Of a stretch of DNA of 5,704 nucleotides, positions 1 to 5,518 are shown in pieces. The stretch is from Paludibacter sp. (GTDB lineage Bacteria; Bacteroidota; Bacteroidia; Bacteroidales; Paludibacteraceae), in the NCBI GenBank assembly GCA_030655595.1, contig JAUSNQ010000106.1:1-5704 (forward strand), in the 5' to 3' direction. Made by a program: the position numbers and the translations under genes. The first letter of the stretch is position 1. Every line of letters starts with the position of its first letter. The notes below the pieces were generated by a model. The model saw nothing but the letters and a program-made list of their open reading frames with translations, was not told the origin of the DNA and did not search any database.

Positions 1-94
1 TTTTGATTCAAAACCTAAGGGATGGTCAGTATCACCGGAATTTGACCATTTAGATGGTCAGTATCGCCGAAATATCCATTATGGGCAAGTGTAG
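1..94. mobile_element. Probable end of an IS21-type insertion sequence (partial)
   Basis: Seen: two copies of a 21-bp sequence beginning GATGGTCAGTATC lie 32 bp apart and are joined by a short inverted copy of their core. Known: IS21-family elements carry several copies of a repeat containing TGGTCA or similar near each end, outside istA/istB, and Bacteroidota members often have this look. Inference: this is the terminal region of such an element whose transposase genes lie to the left of the window. The exact tip is not visible. One reading frame is open from position 2 to a TAG at 92-94, but it runs straight through the repeats, so I do not call it a gene. Moderate confidence, because no istB sequence is in view. 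Confidence 0.5.
21..73 (+). repeat. Two 21-bp direct repeats with an internal hairpin
   Basis: The copies are at 21-41 and 53-73 and differ at only two positions (A/G at the 14th base and G/A at the 18th). Between them, TGACCAT (43-49) pairs with ATGGTCA (54-60), leaving a 4-nt loop, so the core occurs in both orientations. This fits a multi-copy transposase binding site at an IS21-type end. Confidence 0.8.
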
Positions 95-187
95 AAAAAA
101 AAGATTCTGACTTTATTGAAGTTTTGAAATAAGAAAAACGACTTGACTTTTTCATTAATCATATGAATTTAAACTTAAAAGAAAATC

Positions 188-703
188 ATGAAAACATTAA
201 AGACATTTATTTTACTTGTTGCTTTTGTTGGTTTAATAAGCTGTAACGACAACAAAGAAGTTAGTAACCTTACGGTTGACAGATATGTCGAATTATTGAA
301 AGCAAATCAATATGACTCAATAAACTTACCAGCGTTTACTTTCAACGATATTCCTGCACTACTTAAATACAGGAATGAAACTCAAATCATAACGAATTTT
401 CCAATCAATGGCATTTCGTCTTTCTACAAACTAGATTGTAAATTGGGAATGTATATTTTGTGGACAATTGAATCTATAAGAGCAGTTGCGGTTGACAGCA
501 AATATCTAATAATGAGATTTCCGTCTCAAAACCCCATTCTAGCTTTGAGAGATTCGACTGGATTTAATTTAGTATATGACGAAATTTCACATGAAATGTC
601 CGCAAAAGCATATTATGACTGGTGGGAAAACAATAAACAGAAAAACTTCAACGATTTTAAAAACATAGACCCTTTGACTGGAACAAAATATAAATGGCAT
701 TGA
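188..703 (+). CDS. DUF4943-like lipoprotein
   Basis: This is a 171-residue exported lipoprotein of unknown function. Residues 1-18 form a short basic and hydrophobic signal peptide ending in a lipobox (GLISC, lipidated Cys19). The mature part resembles the Bacteroidota family DUF4943 as I recall it: a DIPALLKYRN segment near residues 54-63, GMYILWTIESIRAV near 86-99, a YLIMRFPSQNP segment near 106-116, a YYDWW segment, and a C-terminal NFNDFKNIDP block ending in KWH. The length matches a complete family member with no visible break. It is followed after 45 bp by another lipoprotein gene on the same strand, so the two may be co-transcribed. I see no clear TAnnTTTG promoter upstream. The possible IS end about 100 bp upstream could influence its transcription. 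The family assignment is from memory; the lipoprotein call is firm. Confidence 0.85.
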   Translation: MKTLKTFILLVAFVGLISCNDNKEVSNLTVDRYVELLKANQYDSINLPAFTFNDIPALLKYRNETQIITNFPINGISSFYKLDCKLGMYILWTIESIRAVAVDSKYLIMRFPSQNPILALRDSTGFNLVYDEISHEMSAKAYYDWWENNKQKNFNDFKNIDPLTGTKYKWH

Positions 704-748
704 AATTATTGGACCAACTGAAATATATTAACAACACTCAAATGAATT

Positions 749-1075
749 ATGGATATGAAAAAACCTGAAAATTTTATTCTTTTTGCTTTTGTAATATTGA
801 TATTTTCTTCTTGTGCTACTTTTTCGGCAGCTATTATGACAAGCACTGACATGAATAAGCTTGAATTAGGCATGTCGGAAGAACAAGTTACTAAAATATT
901 GGGAAGTGCCTATACTATTGCAGAGAAACGAATAGAAGAAAACAATAAAATAGAAGTATTATCTTATAGAGACTATTATAAGGATGATGAATTTTATATG
1001 TTTGTTTTCAAAAATGACAAATTAGAAAAGTGGTATCGAGAGTTACTACCCAAAGAAAGAATAAAAACCAACTAA
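749..1075 (+). CDS. Small lipoprotein with BamE/SmpA-like domain
   Basis: This 108-residue protein has a signal peptide and a lipobox (FSSC, Cys22). After it comes LELGMSEEQVTKILG (residues 38-52), the characteristic opening of the BamE/SmpA-OmlA fold, in which a G-M/T-x-x-x-V-x-x-x-L-G helix precedes a small beta sheet. The sheet is represented by VLSYRDYY (70-77) and FYMFVFKNDKLEKW (82-95). True BamE belongs to the outer-membrane beta-barrel assembly complex of Proteobacteria. Many Bacteroidota lipoproteins have only this fold and no assigned role, so I do not call it BamE. ATG 749 is used, but Met3 (ATG 755) is an equally good start because the signal peptide works from either. It lies 45 bp after the preceding lipoprotein gene on the same strand. 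No terminator follows. Confidence 0.8.
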   Translation: MDMKKPENFILFAFVILIFSSCATFSAAIMTSTDMNKLELGMSEEQVTKILGSAYTIAEKRIEENNKIEVLSYRDYYKDDEFYMFVFKNDKLEKWYRELLPKERIKTN

Positions 1076-1094
1076 ATGAAAATCAAACACCTAG

Positions 1095-1211
1095 CCCATA
1101 ATACTTAGGCTTCCTGCGGTCGGCACGACCCAGCACGGAAGCATCGGTTGAACCGTATTCCCTTTTGCAGGGAGTCTGATCAATGAGCTTGGAGAAAAAA
1201 GGTATTATGGG
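1095..1211 (+). ncRNA. Candidate structured RNA: closed three-hairpin domain
   Basis: CCCATAATAC (1095-1104) is perfectly complementary to GTATTATGGG (1202-1211). Inside are three hairpins. The first pairs GCTTCC 1109-1114 with GGAAGC 1137-1142, TGC 1115-1117 with GCA 1133-1135, and GGTCG 1118-1122 with CGACC 1126-1130 around a GCA triloop, giving 14 pairs with two small bulges. The second pairs CGGT 1145-1148 with ACCG 1152-1155. The third pairs 1157-1162 with 1170-1175 and includes one G-T pair. The third hairpin contains GGGAG (1170-1174), which could be the ribosome site of the ORF starting at 1183. It matches no riboswitch or ribozyme I recognise. The outer 10-bp stem alone could be chance, while the first hairpin is much less likely to be. 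It may instead work as DNA structure near an IS91 end. Confidence 0.35.
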
Positions 1212-1347
1212 AAAAGCGGCAGGATTTGGTATTCCGCTTTGGGATGTTGCGAAAGAAATAACAGACAGAAGAACAGTTCAGGGCATCAAAATCGAGCAAT
1301 TACTTTATAATTCAGTTACACAATACAGCAGAAACAGCGGTTTTTGA
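1183..1347 (+). CDS. Unidentified 54-residue ORF, possibly a truncated gene
   Basis: The ORF runs from ATG 1183 to TGA 1345-1347, with an in-frame TGA just upstream (1177-1179). The protein begins MSLEKKGIMGKAAG and has a Gly/Ala-rich stretch followed by an IPLWDVAKEITDRR segment and ends in SRNSGF. GGGAG at 1170-1174 lies 8 nt before the ATG, a good Shine-Dalgarno spacing although unusual for Bacteroidota. Codon use is reasonable. No signal peptide or domain is recognised. It stops 57 bp before the convergent transposase gene ends, so it could be the 5' part of a gene cut by the insertion, a small cargo gene of the element, or a chance ORF. I cannot choose among these. Confidence 0.35.
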   Translation: MSLEKKGIMGKAAGFGIPLWDVAKEITDRRTVQGIKIEQLLYNSVTQYSRNSGF

Positions 1348-1373
1348 TCATCACCAGACATAGCAATGGCCGT

Positions 1374-1390
1374 CCCCGCACCAAACGGGG
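1374..1390 (-). other. GC hairpin downstream of the transposase, candidate oriIS structure
   Basis: CCCCG (1374-1378) pairs with CGGGG (1386-1390) around a 7-nt loop, starting 13 bp past the transposase stop codon. No T-tract follows on the minus strand, so it is a poor intrinsic terminator. IS91-family ori ends commonly carry a subterminal hairpin recognised by the transposase, and this is the best candidate. It could also just slow transcription leaving the element. Confidence 0.4.
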
Positions 1391-1403
1391 CTGAAGATAC
1401 AAA

Positions 1404-2564
1404 TCAGAGGTTTTGGTAGCTTGTTCGGGGGTAAAATACATTATCGGGTGAACGGATTCGAGGCATTATTTCGAGCACAATCATGTTGCCTGTTTTGCAT
1501 TTGGAACATTTGCAGGAGTCAAAACCTGTAAGCCGCACCATTCGTTGCTGACGAGTTTCGGTAAGTTGAACAATGTCAGGCTTGCTTTTCAGGGATTTTA
1601 CCTGTTGCCGGAAGGTACTTGTGAGTATACCGTAATACCGAATTTTGACAAAACCACGTGGCAAGATGTTCATGGCAAAGCGACGTAGAAACTCCACCCC
1701 CGTGAGGGTCATCAGTTTCTGATTGGCATTGTGGGTGTAATCCTTGAAGGAAAAGGTAACTCCACGTTCGTCGATATTTTTGATACGTGTATTGCTGATG
1801 GCTACCCTGTGGGTGTATTTTGCTAAATACTCCACTATTTGTTTTGCATTTCCCAACGCAGGTTCCGAGTAGATCACCCATGGTTTGGCGTAACAATGGT
1901 CGATAATCTGCTGAAGATCCAAGGTGAGCAGGCTTTGTTTTTTGAGGTTCTGTTTCAATCTTTGGAGCAATTTTCCCTGAAACACAGTGCTCATTTGCTG
2001 CACCGGATACAGGTATTTCCCTTCGTTGCCAATTTCTTTGATTCGTCCTCTCATGTTGAGACCAGCCGCAGGAACTAAGCAATGCAGGTGCGGATGCAAA
2101 CTCAGGTTTTGTCCCCAGGTGTGAAGCACACAGATAGCTCCGGTTTCGACTCCGTAATGAGAGTAACCAAAACAACGCAGTGTATCCCATGCACAGGCAA
2201 AGAGTGATGAATAAAAGAACCTGCTGTCGGCTAAACAGATTTCATTCAATTGGTCGGGTACGGTGAATACCACGTGAAAATGCTTTACATTGAGCGCATC
2301 ACGCATACGGTCTTCAGCCCATAGCATCTGACGTGCTACCTGACATTTGGGGCAATGGCGATTGCCGCAACTATTATAACTGTAATGCTCGTGGGCACAA
2401 GCCGGGTTATCGCATGTGTCTTTATGTCCTCCCAACTCAGCCGTACGGCATTGCTGCAGGGCATTGAGCACAGTAAGCTGATAATTATTGGGATGAGAGC
2501 GCATACGAAACTCAGCCCCGAAACGTTTTATAACGTGGGCTATCTCAAATTTGGAGCGTTTCAT
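1404..2564 (-). CDS. IS91-family HUH (Y2) transposase
   Basis: This 386-residue transposase is a rolling-circle-type single-strand nuclease. Residues 47-74 form the N-terminal zinc-binding region with C51, C56, H58, C66, H70, C71 and C74 (the CGNRHCPKC signature). The HUH metal-binding motif is HPHLH at 157-161. The tyrosine pair of the Y2 class is Y246 and Y250 in VEYLAKYTHR, a motif with the spacing seen in IS91, IS801 and ISCR transposases. A second cysteine cluster, CKCSKC at 351-356, lies near the C terminus. Length is normal for the family and no key residue is missing, so it appears intact. Its ATG shares one base with the stop of the upstream recombinase gene (TAATG), implying translational coupling. 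The gene is visibly GC-richer than the lipoprotein and toxin-antitoxin genes, consistent with recent acquisition. Confidence 0.95.
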   Translation of the reverse strand: MKRSKFEIAHVIKRFGAEFRMRSHPNNYQLTVLNALQQCRTAELGGHKDTCDNPACAHEHYSYNSCGNRHCPKCQVARQMLWAEDRMRDALNVKHFHVVFTVPDQLNEICLADSRFFYSSLFACAWDTLRCFGYSHYGVETGAICVLHTWGQNLSLHPHLHCLVPAAGLNMRGRIKEIGNEGKYLYPVQQMSTVFQGKLLQRLKQNLKKQSLLTLDLQQIIDHCYAKPWVIYSEPALGNAKQIVEYLAKYTHRVAISNTRIKNIDERGVTFSFKDYTHNANQKLMTLTGVEFLRRFAMNILPRGFVKIRYYGILTSTFRQQVKSLKSKPDIVQLTETRQQRMVRLTGFDSCKCSKCKTGNMIVLEIMPRIRSPDNVFYPRTSYQNL

Positions 2565-3466
2565 TATCTTTGCTGCGGGTAAAGCGTATCCAGCGGACTA
2601 TGAGCCTGAATAAGGGGACATTGCGCTATATGCAGGTAAACCATGGTTGTTTCTATTTTGGAATGTCCCAGCAGATCTTTGACAGTAATAATGTTCAATC
2701 CATCTTCAATCAGATGTGTAGCGTACGAATGACGAAGGGAATGAACGGTTACACTCTTGGTAATGCCAGCTGTATTTACAGCTTGTCTCATAACCCAGGC
2801 TATTGCTTTGGAGGAATAGGGTGAACCAAGCTGTTTTCCGTTGAAAAGCCAGGTAAGCGGTTGTTCGAGCGCAAGATACTTTTTAAGCCCGAGAGCCATG
2901 TAAACAGAAAGTGGCACAATACGATCTTTGTTGTATTTGCTGCGCCGGATATGGATAGCTTTACGTTCGAAGTCAATGTCTGCAATTTTGAGGTTAATCA
3001 GTTCAGAGGAACGAAGCCCGGCAGAGTAGATAAGCATTAGCAGGATGCGATGTTTGAGCAAAGCGGGAGCTACGAACAGTTTTCTAAGTTCAGCTTTATT
3101 GAGAACATCCGGCAGTTTAGCGTCCTTTTTGAGCGAAGGGAGTTTTACGGCACGATTGGGAAGTCCCACATACCGGTAATAGTACCGAAGTCCGTAAACC
3201 GAATGTTTGAAAGCGCTGCGTGAAGGAGAATTGGCAGACAATGCCAATCCGGCAAGATAGTCGTTAAGCTCTTCTTCATTTACATCTTCGGGTAAACAGT
3301 TGAAATGCAGACTTACCTGTGCGATGCGATGAATGTAGTTTTCAAAAGTGCTTTTGGCTTGTCCGCGCAGTACAACCTGCTGTTCAAGCTTGTGATACAC
3401 ACGGTCGAAGCCGGCAACAGTAGCCAGGGCGCGACCAATAACTGAGAATTCTGATTTTTGTTTCAT
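2564..3466 (-). CDS. Tyrosine recombinase/integrase of the IS91-type element
   Basis: This is a 300-residue XerC/XerD-like site-specific recombinase. Residues about 24-104 form the N-terminal SAM-like core-binding domain. The catalytic domain has all six expected residues: R152 in AGLRSSELINL, K177 in the RRSKYNKDR beta hairpin, H242 and R245 in VHSLRHSYATHL, H268 in LLGHSKIETT, and the nucleophile Y277 in VYLHI. It appears complete. Some IS91-family elements are known to carry a tyrosine recombinase gene upstream of the transposase. Its role in movement is not settled and could be resolving dimers or aiding circle formation. The gene is first in a two-gene unit and overlaps the transposase start by one base. 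A 10-bp inverted repeat begins immediately upstream of its ATG and may affect its expression. No convincing TAnnTTTG promoter is seen; AT-rich TAATTTTT just before the ATG is only a weak match. Confidence 0.95.
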   Translation of the reverse strand: MKQKSEFSVIGRALATVAGFDRVYHKLEQQVVLRGQAKSTFENYIHRIAQVSLHFNCLPEDVNEEELNDYLAGLALSANSPSRSAFKHSVYGLRYYYRYVGLPNRAVKLPSLKKDAKLPDVLNKAELRKLFVAPALLKHRILLMLIYSAGLRSSELINLKIADIDFERKAIHIRRSKYNKDRIVPLSVYMALGLKKYLALEQPLTWLFNGKQLGSPYSSKAIAWVMRQAVNTAGITKSVTVHSLRHSYATHLIEDGLNIITVKDLLGHSKIETTMVYLHIAQCPLIQAHSPLDTLYPQQR

Positions 3467-3540
3467 GATGCTGAAAAATTAAAATGAATAAATTGGGAGA
3501 TTTAAATTTTAAAGGAACTGGTAATTCCTATTTCAGCATC
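3467..3540 (-). repeat. 10-bp inverted repeat flanking the integrase leader
   Basis: GATGCTGAAA (3467-3476), directly adjacent to the integrase ATG, is repeated in perfect inverted form as TTTCAGCATC (3531-3540). The 54 bp between are AT-rich and include a smaller GGAA/TTCC pair. It could be an operator pair for self-regulation by the recombinase, a pair of recombinase binding arms, or a leader hairpin placing the start codon at the base of a stem. An exact 10-bp match at this distance could also be coincidence. Confidence 0.45.
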
Positions 3541-3627
3541 TTGAAACGGAAATCAGAGAATAATGGTATAGCGATGAGGAGATTAAAGCCCTTCCCGGAG
3601 GGAATTTAGTTCAATACATAATCACAC

Positions 3628-3735
3628 GCCTAAGCACAATAGCCGAATTAGTGCAATTTTGGAGTTTCTTCTCCCGCATTACCTTCATCGTAGTGCGACA
3701 GTTAAAGCTCCCGCTATTCGGCTACTGCGCTTAGC
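3628..3735. repeat. Long imperfect palindrome with two hairpins in its loop
   Basis: The left arm (3628-3648, GCCTAAGCACAATAGCCGAA onward) matches the reverse complement of the right arm (3714-3735) with two substitutions and one extra C on the left. The loop holds GGAG 3661-3664 with CTCC 3671-3674, and GCATTAC 3676-3682 with GTAGTGC 3690-3696 (one G-T pair). The result is a branched cruciform or RNA fold. It could be the ter end of the IS91-type element, a MITE-like remnant, or a recombinase site. Nothing coding is seen around it. To its left, 3541-3627 has only a small TTCCC/GGGAA hairpin (3592-3604); to its right, 3736-3837 is AT-rich without recognisable features. Confidence 0.7.
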
Positions 3736-3837
3736 TTCAGTCGTTAGCACCAAGTCATATGTGAAGAATAGCTTAATAACAAGACTTTTATAACAAAAGA
3801 AAATGATTCTTTTAAGAAGAAATAAAATCAAAATATG

Positions 3838-3868
3838 TTTGGTTGCTATAAAAAATGTGATAACTTTG
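3838..3868 (+). promoter_or_regulatory. Bacteroidota-type promoter for the mazEF operon
   Basis: TTTG at 3838-3841 and TAACTTTG at 3861-3868 match the Bacteroidota -33 (TTTG) and -7 (TAnnTTTG) elements exactly, with a 19-nt gap. Transcription should start around 3873-3876, giving a leader of about 20 nt before the antitoxin ATG. Confidence 0.8.
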
Positions 3869-3878
3869 TGCTTACATT
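3854..3878. promoter_or_regulatory. Possible antitoxin operator over the mazEF promoter
   Basis: AATGT (3854-3858) and ACATT (3874-3878) are inverted and centred on the -7 element. MazE-type antitoxins repress their own promoter by binding palindromes there. The arms are short and AT-rich, so this is only a positional argument. Confidence 0.3.
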
Positions 3879-3893
3879 AATAAAAGAAAGATT

Positions 3894-4139
3894 ATGGAAG
3901 TATCAATAGTAAAGATTGGCAATTCAAGGGGTTTTAGATTAAGTAAAACTTTATTGGAAAAATATCAAATCAAGGATAAAGTTGAATTAATTCTTGAAAA
4001 GAGTCAAATCATAATCAAACCTGTGGCAGAGCCACGAAAAGGATGGGATTTGAAGTTTAAGAAAATGCATGAAAATGGAGATGATAAGTTGTTGATGGGC
4101 GAGGTCTTCGAGGATGAAAACATGGAGGACTGGCAATGA
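3894..4139 (+). CDS. mazE: MazE-like (AbrB-fold) antitoxin
   Basis: This 81-residue antitoxin should bind and neutralise the downstream endoribonuclease and repress the operon. Residues 1-44 form the swapped-hairpin SpoVT/AbrB DNA-binding domain, with the diagnostic KIGNSRGFRLSKTLL at 7-21 and VELILEKSQIIIKP at 30-43. The acidic, probably flexible C terminus contains GWDLKFKKM (50-58) and ends ENMEDWQ (75-81). In this family that tail wraps around the toxin, with Trp and acidic residues occupying its RNA groove. The stop codon overlaps the toxin start as ATGA, typical of coupled toxin-antitoxin translation, and the gene has its own strong promoter. The symbol is by family resemblance; PemI or ChpR would be equivalent names. 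Confidence 0.9.
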   Translation: MEVSIVKIGNSRGFRLSKTLLEKYQIKDKVELILEKSQIIIKPVAEPRKGWDLKFKKMHENGDDKLLMGEVFEDENMEDWQ

Positions 4140-4453
4140 ATCAGTATGATATCGTATTGGTTAATCTGGATCCGACAGTAGGAAGTGAGATTCAAAAAAC
4201 TCGACTTTGTGTAATAGTATCACCTGATGAAATAAATCACAATCTGCAAACATTAGTTGTTATTCCCATGACAACAACTTCCCGGAAATATCCAACCAGA
4301 GTGGAGGTTAAGCATAATGGAAAAACAGGTTGGATTGCCATTGATCAAATCAGAACAATAGATAAAGTCAGGGTTATAAAAATACTCGGAACATTGAATA
4401 AAAGCGAGATTCGGGAGGTTAAATCAGTAATAAAAGAAACATTTGTTGACTGA
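4136..4453 (+). CDS. mazF: MazF/PemK-family endoribonuclease toxin
   Basis: This 105-residue toxin of the PemK/MazF family cleaves mRNA at short specific sequences when freed from its antitoxin. The family pattern is clear: DIVLVNLDPTVGSEIQKTR (5-23), VIVSPDEIN (26-34), VIPMTT (42-47), YPTRVEV, and GWIAIDQIRTID with the closing KILGTL. The catalytic pair equivalent to E. coli MazF R29 and T52 is probably R23 and a Thr of the T46-T48 run, and both are present. The Pro that normally follows the catalytic Arg (RP) is Leu here (L24), which may lower or alter activity. Length is complete. ATG 4136 overlaps the antitoxin stop by 4 nt. No terminator follows. Confidence 0.92.
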   Translation: MNQYDIVLVNLDPTVGSEIQKTRLCVIVSPDEINHNLQTLVVIPMTTTSRKYPTRVEVKHNGKTGWIAIDQIRTIDKVRVIKILGTLNKSEIREVKSVIKETFVD

Positions 4454-4583
4454 GAAATAAACAACCAGGCGATATTACGCACTATGTGCCACCCATTCGG
4501 GTTAACAAATAATGATGTCAGTTCCCCTCATCAGTCGAGCCGATTAATTTCTTTCGCTAACCACAAATGTAGAAAGCAAAAAC

Positions 4584-5456
4584 ATGAAATCATTTACCAA
4601 CATAGTAGTATTGATAGTTTTTACGTTCATTTATTCCTGTACTATCAAACAAGAGAAGCCATTAGAAATGACAAATTTCTATCCATGGTGTATTGTAGGA
4701 TTTGATTCATTAGATAGAACGCCCGAAGAACGGATCAATATGTTGAAGGAATTGGGCTTTACTAAATATGCCTACGATTGGCGTCTGGAAGATTTGAATG
4801 AAATGAGTTATGAATTGAGTTTGGCAAAAGAAAATGATATCGAAATTATTGCTGTTTGGTTATGGCTCAATGCGAAAAGGGACAGCCTTGATAAATTAAG
4901 CTCTTCTAATGAAAGAATATTCGAGATTTTAAAGAATCAGCAGTTAAGTACAACGCTATGGTTGAGTTTTAACAACAATTTCTTTGAAGGTCAAACTCAT
5001 GAACAGTCAATTAACAGAGCCATTGAGATGATAGAATTTATTTATAAAAAGGCCGAAGAAATTGACTGTAATATAGCATTATATAACCATCAAGGCTGGT
5101 TCGGAGATCATAAAAACCAACTTGAAATTATTGAAGCTATGCCTCAATACAGCTTAAAAATTGTATATAATTTTCATCATGCACATGATTATTTAGACGA
5201 ATTTCCTGAAATCTTATCGAAAATAAAACCTTATTTATCTTTCGTTAATTTGAATGGCATGAAGCAAGAAAGCCCTAAAATACTGCCAATTGGAAAGGGT
5301 GATTATGAACCGGAAATGATCAATCTTCTAATGCATGAAGGATTTGACGGACCGTGGGGTATATTAGGACATATTGAAAGTGAAGATGTAAAGCAGGTTT
5401 TAGAGAGAAATATGCATGGATTAGATTCATTCATTGGTCAAAGTAAATGCGATTAA
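4584..5456 (+). CDS. Exported lipoprotein, sugar phosphate isomerase/epimerase-like TIM barrel
   Basis: This 290-residue protein has a signal peptide with lipobox (FIYSC, Cys19), so it is probably membrane-anchored outside the cytoplasm. The mature part belongs to the xylose isomerase-like TIM-barrel superfamily. MLKELGFTKYAYDW (53-66) is the first strand and helix. ALYNHQGWFGD (165-175), IVYNFHHAHDYLDEFP (193-208), PYLSFVNLNGM (216-226), ILPIGKGD (233-240) and GPWGILGH (256-263) are the ordered motifs of a sub-family common in Bacteroidota and Planctomycetes, often encoded near secreted sugar-degrading enzymes. The histidines H169, H198, H199, H201 and H263 and the acidic residues D175 and E265 could bind a metal. 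The substrate is unknown. It is monocistronic here, starting 130 bp after the toxin. ATG 4584 gives a proper signal peptide. No Bacteroidota promoter motif is convincing upstream and no terminator is seen downstream. Confidence 0.85.
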   Translation: MKSFTNIVVLIVFTFIYSCTIKQEKPLEMTNFYPWCIVGFDSLDRTPEERINMLKELGFTKYAYDWRLEDLNEMSYELSLAKENDIEIIAVWLWLNAKRDSLDKLSSSNERIFEILKNQQLSTTLWLSFNNNFFEGQTHEQSINRAIEMIEFIYKKAEEIDCNIALYNHQGWFGDHKNQLEIIEAMPQYSLKIVYNFHHAHDYLDEFPEILSKIKPYLSFVNLNGMKQESPKILPIGKGDYEPEMINLLMHEGFDGPWGILGHIESEDVKQVLERNMHGLDSFIGQSKCD

Positions 5457-5484
5457 ACGAATGAATTAAATTTGATGTGTGAAT

Positions 5485-5518
5485 GATGTAACGTTTTTCT
5501 AACACGATGTAACGTTTT
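5485..5518 (+). repeat. Two 13-bp direct repeats, 21-bp period
   Basis: GATGTAACGTTTT occurs exactly at 5485-5497 and 5506-5518. The 21-bp spacing equals two helical turns, so a protein bound to both copies would sit on one DNA face. The second copy reaches the -33 position of the promoter of the following gene. This suggests a regulator binding site. Confidence 0.65.

Larger units (their letters stand above)
1348..3540 (-). mobile_element. IS91-family element carrying a tyrosine recombinase (limits approximate)
   Basis: The element consists of a tyrosine recombinase gene followed by an IS91-type HUH transposase gene, both on the minus strand and overlapping by one base. IS91 elements move by single-strand, rolling-circle-like transfer from an ori end downstream of the transposase to a ter end upstream. 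They lack terminal inverted repeats and make no target duplication, so the borders cannot be read directly. I place the ori end near 1348-1400, beyond the transposase stop, where a GC-rich hairpin lies, and the ter end beyond the integrase start. The GC-richer composition extends from about 1105 to 3745, so the true element could be larger than given and include the structures on both sides. Confidence 0.7.

Noticed and set aside
2..94. Open frame from the left window edge to TAG at 92-94 as the end of a gene
   Set aside because: It reads through the two direct repeats, which code for different residues because they are in different frames (32-bp spacing), so it is unlikely to be real coding.
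78..1102. ATTATGGGC (78-86) inverted as GCCCATAAT (1094-1102), possibly bounding a two-gene cassette
   Set aside because: Nine-base matches at this distance are expected many times by chance in a 5.7-kb window, and nothing else marks either site.
1177..1200. Hammerhead ribozyme core (CTGATCA ... GGAGAAA)
   Set aside because: The invariant CTGANGA is broken (C for G) and the surrounding stems of a hammerhead are absent.
1374..1390. Intrinsic terminator of the transposase gene
   Set aside because: The stem is GC-rich, but no run of T follows on the minus strand.
3484..3609. Plus-strand 41-codon ORF beginning MNKLGDLNF
   Set aside because: It lies inside the recombinase leader and its inverted repeat, matches no family I know, and has no promoter or ribosome site. 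Probably chance, although its codons are not absurd.
3628..3745. Integron attC site ending in GTTAGCA
   Set aside because: The core does not fit GTTRRRY at the sixth base, the left end reads CCTAAGC rather than RYYYAAC, and the GTTAGCA lies outside the paired arms. The fold resembles attC only in general shape.
4491..4502. ACCC-ATTC-GGGT hairpin after the toxin gene as a terminator
   Set aside because: It has only four pairs, lacks a following T-tract, and lies 38 bp past the stop codon.
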